DNA from: Buttiauxella agrestis ATCC 33320
Lineage (GTDB): Bacteria > Pseudomonadota > Gammaproteobacteria > Enterobacterales > Enterobacteriaceae
Length of the DNA: 64,000 nucleotides
Assembly: GCF_000735355.1 (NCBI RefSeq)
Contig: NZ_JMPI01000061.1
Location: 1-64,000 of the forward strand
Direction: 5' to 3'
Part shown: positions 59,100 through 64,000 of the stretch, in pieces
How positions within the stretch are numbered: position 1 is the first letter of the stretch
Layout of the letters: every line of letters begins with the position of its first letter
Notes under the pieces: model-generated
Told to the model about the DNA's origin: nothing
Seen by the model: only the letters and a program-made list of their open reading frames with translations
Database searches by the model: none
Translations under genes and position numbers: made by a program

Positions 59100-60115
59100 T
59101 GACGACACTACGACTGCTTATTTCTGACTCTTATGATCCGTGGTTCAACCTGGCGGTTGAGGAGTGCATTTTCCGCCAGATGCCGGCCACACAACGCGTA
59201 CTCTTTTTGTGGCGCAACGCAGATACGGTGGTCATTGGCCGGGCGCAAAACCCGTGGAAAGAGTGCAATACCCGCCGCATGGAAGAAGATAACGTCCGGC
59301 TGGCAAGGCGCAGCAGCGGCGGTGGCGCGGTATTCCACGATTTAGGCAACACCTGTTTTACGTTTATGGCCGGAAAGCCCGAATACGATAAAAGCATTTC
59401 TACCGCCATTGTGGTGAATGCGCTTAATTCTCTCGGGATTAATGCAATGGCTTCCGGGCGCAACGATCTGGAAGTCGCTACCGCTGATGGGGTGCGTAAA
59501 GTTTCTGGTTCGGCATATAAAGAAACGCTGGATCGCGGCTTCCATCACGGCACTTTACTGCTCAACGCGGATTTAAGCCGTCTGGCAAATTACCTGAATC
59601 CTGATGAGAAGAAACTTCAGGCCAAAGGGATTACGTCGGTTCGGGGGCGAGTGACCAATCTGAGCGATATTCTGCCTGGTATCACGCACCAACAAATTTG
59701 CGATGCCGTTCGCGAATCATTCTTTGCTCACTACGGCGAACGCGTAGAAGCGGAACATATCTCTCCAGATGCCCTGCCCGATTTGCCAAACTTTGCCGAA
59801 ACGTTTGCCCGTCAAAGCAGTTGGGAATGGAATTTCGGCCAGGCTCCGGCATTTAGCCACTTACTTGACCAGCGTTTTACCTGGGGCGGCGTTGAGCTGC
59901 ACTTCGACGTTGAAAAAGGGCATATCACCCGCACGCAAATATTTACCGACAGCCTGAACCCCGCCCCGCTGGAAGCGCTAGCGGCACGCTTGCAGGGTTG
60001 TCTGTATCGTAGCGATATGTTGCAGCAGCAGTGTGAAACGTTGATTGCGGATTTCCCTGAACAGGAAATGGAGCTGCGTGAACTGAGCGCGTGGATTGCG
60101 CAGACGGTGCGTTAG
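59099..60115 (+). CDS. lplA: Lipoate-protein ligase A
   Basis: The protein has 338 residues, as E. coli. It attaches lipoate to E2 and GcvH proteins. The lipoyl-AMP binding motif is [16 protein letters not shown], and [21 protein letters not shown] carries the key lysine. The ATG at 59099 is used since a TTG just before it would be the only alternative and the E. coli start matches. Confidence 0.97.
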   Translation: MTTLRLLISDSYDPWFNLAVEECIFRQMPATQRVLFLWRNADTVVIGRAQNPWKECNTRRMEEDNVRLARRSSGGGAVFHDLGNTCFTFMAGKPEYDKSISTAIVVNALNSLGINAMASGRNDLEVATADGVRKVSGSAYKETLDRGFHHGTLLLNADLSRLANYLNPDEKKLQAKGITSVRGRVTNLSDILPGITHQQICDAVRESFFAHYGERVEAEHISPDALPDLPNFAETFARQSSWEWNFGQAPAFSHLLDQRFTWGGVELHFDVEKGHITRTQIFTDSLNPAPLEALAARLQGCLYRSDMLQQQCETLIADFPEQEMELRELSAWIAQTVR

Positions 60116-61440
60116 GCAAGGCGTTTAACGTTGGCTTCAACCGCATCCAGCTCTGAAGCCATCGCACAACTCAATTCCCGGAAACTTTCGCTAATCCCTT
60201 GATTCTGGCTTGCCTCAAGCCAGAACTGGCGAGCATAGGGCAACATTTCCAACCACACCTCCCGCGGGATTACGGGATCAATCTGCGGTTTTACCGGCTC
60301 CCTGCGCATATTCCCGGCGCTGTTCGGGGCAAAAGCCATGGGTAGCATGTCGTAGACAGGAGCCAGGCGCAGTGGCATATCAGACAGATAGAACGAAAGA
60401 TTCCCTGCGTGCATATCGCTGTTAGCTATCAACCGGCCAAACGCCCAGATGCGCTGCGTCAGGCGTAGACTTGCTGGTTCAACCGACTTTTGGGCGAGTA
60501 ATTTTTCCATCGTGATGGGCCAGGGCTGTGCCCCGCTGGCAAACTCACTCTGCACCGCCTCTAGTGAGACAATTCCTTTGCGGCCCTGCGCACCCATACA
60601 GTCAAAACGAATGACTTCAAGGAATGTTTGTCTTTGCGTATTGGTCAGAACTTTTGCCGTCGAGGCAGGGATACCGGCCTGTGCCAGAATGTTGAGCGCT
60701 AAAGCTTCGGCATAAAGCAAATCAGACCAGCGCTGACTATTCTCGTTTTGAAGCGGCGGGGTGAATTTAACGATGACATGCGCCGGCCCGGTCGTCGTTT
60801 GTGCATAACAGGTAAATTTAGGCTGCTCCCCCCCCGCTGACGACCCCACGATATCGCCCGCGAGTGCGCTACTCGCCAGTTCGCTATAAACCGATAATTT
60901 ATCAGCATCGGCAATCACCGGCGGCAAAGGCGTATCAAACCAGCGTCGATAACTTTCCTCGCCAACCAGCCAGCCACCAAGGTTTTCCGATACTTGCTGA
61001 GACAGCGCCAGGAGAACATCTTCTTCCTGCCACAAGCGGATATCTTCCGGTAGCCCCGCCTGCTGGGCTAATTTGCGACCCCACGTTCTTCCCAAAAAAC
61101 CCTGTGGGCGGAGGTCGGTCAAATACCATGGGATCCCGTCAAACCACTGCGCGGTACCATTATTTAAAATGACCAGGCAACTCCCCTGCGGCCAAATGGG
61201 ATACAACTCACCGAAGCGCCATGCCTGCCCAACATCATCAATTTGCCACAACGGGAACTGCTGAATCTGACGAACAGGACGCCGCAGCGCGTAGCGAGTC
61301 GCTCTGGCGGCCCCCACTTTAATCACATTGCTCTGAGCATTGACAAGACGTGAAAACGTCGCCTGGCTGACACCCAAACGCTGCCGCAAGGAGTTTGCAG
61401 TTTGTGGCCCGTGGAGTAACAAATCAGTCAGCGTGCTCAT
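60112..61440 (-). CDS. yjjJ: Orphan HipA-like kinase-fold protein YjjJ
   Basis: The protein has 442 residues (E. coli YjjJ 443). An N-terminal winged helix (about 1-50, [20 protein letters not shown]) is fused to a HipA-like domain: a couple-HipA-like part, the ATP-binding [12 protein letters not shown] glycine loop, VIVKF, and the catalytic core [20 protein letters not shown] with APVYDMLPM as the metal-binding motif. There is no HipB antitoxin gene beside it; the winged helix may take its place. No Shine-Dalgarno sequence precedes the ATG, where a 12-base repeat array sits instead. E. coli reports call this gene hipH and toxic. Confidence 0.93.
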   Translation of the reverse strand: MSTLTDLLLHGPQTANSLRQRLGVSQATFSRLVNAQSNVIKVGAARATRYALRRPVRQIQQFPLWQIDDVGQAWRFGELYPIWPQGSCLVILNNGTAQWFDGIPWYLTDLRPQGFLGRTWGRKLAQQAGLPEDIRLWQEEDVLLALSQQVSENLGGWLVGEESYRRWFDTPLPPVIADADKLSVYSELASSALAGDIVGSSAGGEQPKFTCYAQTTTGPAHVIVKFTPPLQNENSQRWSDLLYAEALALNILAQAGIPASTAKVLTNTQRQTFLEVIRFDCMGAQGRKGIVSLEAVQSEFASGAQPWPITMEKLLAQKSVEPASLRLTQRIWAFGRLIANSDMHAGNLSFYLSDMPLRLAPVYDMLPMAFAPNSAGNMRREPVKPQIDPVIPREVWLEMLPYARQFWLEASQNQGISESFRELSCAMASELDAVEANVKRLA

Positions 61441-61441
61441 A

Positions 61442-61543
61442 TGAATAGATTCGTGAATAGATACTTGAATAGATTTATAGCGCTATATATTTGAAAGGTA
61501 AAGCAGGTGTGAAGAATGAGGGGGGGTCAGTGAATAGATACTA
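61442..61543. repeat. TGAATAGAT repeat array upstream of yjjJ
   Basis: TGAATAGAT occurs at 61442, 61454 and 61466, exactly 12 bases apart, and again at 61531. The first copy starts two bases from the yjjJ ATG. A perfect palindrome TATAGCGCTATA lies at 61476-61487. It could be the binding site of YjjJ's winged helix or another regulator. Confidence 0.6.
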
Positions 61544-61562
61544 TGAACAATATATGAACGAT

Positions 61563-61585
61563 AAAGGGTGCCGAAGCACCCTTTT
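61563..61585 (-). terminator. deo operon terminator after deoD
   Basis: AAAGGGTGC and GCACCCTTT form a stem with a TTCG loop on the minus strand, just past the deoD stop. Confidence 0.85.
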
Positions 61586-61590
61586 GAATC

Positions 61591-62310
61591 TTACTCTTTG
61601 TCGCCCAGTAACACAGATTCAAGAGCAATCTTGATCATGTCGTTAAAGGTAGTCTGGCGCTCTTCAGCAGTCGTCTGCTCGTGAGTACGGATATGGTCAG
61701 ATACGGTGCAGATGGTCAGTGCTTTCGCACCGAATTCTGCTGCCACGCCGTAGATACCAGCGGCTTCCATTTCCACGCCCAGAATGCCGTACTTTTCCAT
61801 GACGTCAAACATAGTTGGGTCTGGCGTGTAGAACAGGTCAGCGGAGAAGATGTTACCTACGCGAGCGTCAACGCCCAGCGCTTTAGCTGCATCAACGGCG
61901 TTGCGAACCATATCGAAGTCAGCGATAGCCGCGAAATCGTGGTCTTTGAAACGCAGACGGTTCACTTTAGAGTCGGTGCAAGCACCCATGCCGATGACCA
62001 CATCACGTAGTTTCACATCAGCACGTACTGCGCCGCATGAACCCACACGAATGATTTTCTTCACGCCGAAATCAGTGATCAGCTCTTTGGTGTAGATGGA
62101 GCACGATGGGATGCCCATACCGTGACCCATTACAGAGATTTTGCGGCCTTTGTAAGTCCCGGTGAAGCCCAACATGCCACGCACGTTGTTCACTTCACGG
62201 ACATCTTCGAGGAAAGTTTCTGCAATGTGTTTTGCGCGCAGCGGGTCGCCAGGCATCAGTACGACGTCAGCGAAATCACCCATCTCAGCATTAATATGTG
62301 GCGTTGCCAT
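61591..62310 (-). CDS. deoD: Purine nucleoside phosphorylase
   Basis: The protein has 239 residues, as E. coli. The phosphate site is in [16 protein letters not shown] and RVGSCGAVR; the catalytic aspartate is in [13 protein letters not shown]. It phosphorolyses purine (deoxy)nucleosides. It is last in the deo operon. The ATG at 62310 starts [13 protein letters not shown]. Confidence 0.98.
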   Translation of the reverse strand: MATPHINAEMGDFADVVLMPGDPLRAKHIAETFLEDVREVNNVRGMLGFTGTYKGRKISVMGHGMGIPSCSIYTKELITDFGVKKIIRVGSCGAVRADVKLRDVVIGMGACTDSKVNRLRFKDHDFAAIADFDMVRNAVDAAKALGVDARVGNIFSADLFYTPDPTMFDVMEKYGILGVEMEAAGIYGVAAEFGAKALTICTVSDHIRTHEQTTAEERQTTFNDMIKIALESVLLGDKE

Positions 62311-62341
62311 ATTTTTATTCCTTGTTAAAAGAGGTTCAACG

Positions 62342-62363
62342 CGGGCGGTGATTCCACCACCCG
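62342..62363 (-). promoter_or_regulatory. Hairpin between deoB and deoD
   Basis: CGGGCGGTG and CACCACCCG pair with one mismatch around ATTC. No T run follows, so it probably affects mRNA stability or the deoD-to-deoB ratio. Confidence 0.4.
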
Positions 62364-62369
62364 TCGAAA

Positions 62370-63635
<1,266 letters not shown>

Positions 63636-63666
63636 TCAAAAAGTGATCAGATCAGTATGCCAGCAT

Positions 63667-64000
63667 TTAGCTGATACGGCGATATACAACTGGCGTTTCT
63701 GCGGGCTGTGTATCGTTCACTTTGATTGCCGCTTTTACCGCTCGAGCGGCTTCCTGCCATTGGTTTTCGCTGGCGGCGTGAATAATGGCCAACGGGCGAG
63801 TGGTGTCAACGCTGTCGCCCAGACGAGCCATATCAGTGAAGCCCACGCTGTAATCAATGGTGTCAGATGCCTGACGACGACCACCGCCCATGGAAACCAC
63901 CGCCATGCCTAAAGCACGGGTGTCCATTTCGCCCACGAAACCTGCACGATCGGCATAAACAGCTTTGCTCAGTACCGCAGTTGGCAGATATTTCGCATAG
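63667..64000 (-). CDS. deoA: Thymidine phosphorylase, C-terminal part (runs off the right edge)
   Basis: The visible 110 residues include [39 protein letters not shown] and [17 protein letters not shown], and end VYRRIS, as in the C-terminal domain of E. coli DeoA. It cleaves thymidine to thymine and deoxyribose 1-phosphate. It is followed by deoB and deoD, keeping the deoABD order. Confidence 0.95.
   Translation of the reverse strand, partial: YAKYLPTAVLSKAVYADRAGFVGEMDTRALGMAVVSMGGGRRQASDTIDYSVGFTDMARLGDSVDTTRPLAIIHAASENQWQEAARAVKAAIKVNDTQPAETPVVYRRIS

Noticed and set aside
60112-61440. Classical HipAB toxin-antitoxin pair
   Set aside because: No HipB-like gene lies on either side; the neighbours are lplA and deoD as in E. 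coli, so this is the orphan yjjJ.

Overview
This window is an ordinary enterobacterial chromosome segment (family Enterobacteriaceae, close to but not E. coli) read in the inverse of the usual E. coli direction around the chromosome zero point. From about 18 kb to the right edge nearly every gene matches an E. coli K-12 gene in order, orientation and length: ispH-fkpB-lspA-ileS-ribF, rpsT, nhaR-nhaA, dnaJ-dnaK, satP, mog, talB, yaaJ, yaaA, yaaX, thrCBA with the thrL leader, yjtD, yjjY, arcA, creDCBA, rob, gpmB, yjjX, trpR-slt, ettA, nadR-radA-serB, ytjB-lplA, yjjJ, deoD-deoB-deoA. The genus cannot be fixed from sequence reading alone.

The left 18 kb is accessory. At the edge (1-1030) lies the start of an M23-peptidase-like gene of the kind found among type VI effectors, divergent from a small secreted WGCG-motif protein that could be its partner. 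Region 1.1-8.1 kb is a LacI-controlled sugar module. It has a four-gene mannose-family PTS, a type I phosphomannose isomerase with a long N-terminal extension, and, on the opposite strand, two paralogous cupin phosphoglucose isomerases. A shared 16-bp palindrome (GGTTAATCGATTAACC) sits upstream of both arms and of lacI, with a perfect CRP site in the divergent promoter region. Region 9.2-18.0 kb is a GntR-controlled sugar-acid module: dgoK, dgoA, a probable lactonase remnant, a GalP-type sugar porter, an ACS-type acid porter, an IlvD/EDD dehydratase, a DapA-family aldolase and an SDR dehydrogenase. The ancestral rihC gene stays between the two modules. In E. coli rihC touches ispH, so both flanks of rihC have taken up catabolic islands.

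The core part carries recognisable control sites: a sigma-32 promoter for dnaK, the TTG start and promoter of rpsT, the thr leader peptide with its attenuator, an FNR-like box before arcA, a cre tag before creD, a TrpR operator before trpR, and several intrinsic terminators. One unusual site is a set of 12-bp-spaced repeats directly in front of the orphan HipA-like gene yjjJ. I found no insertion sequence, prophage, CRISPR array, rRNA or tRNA gene.
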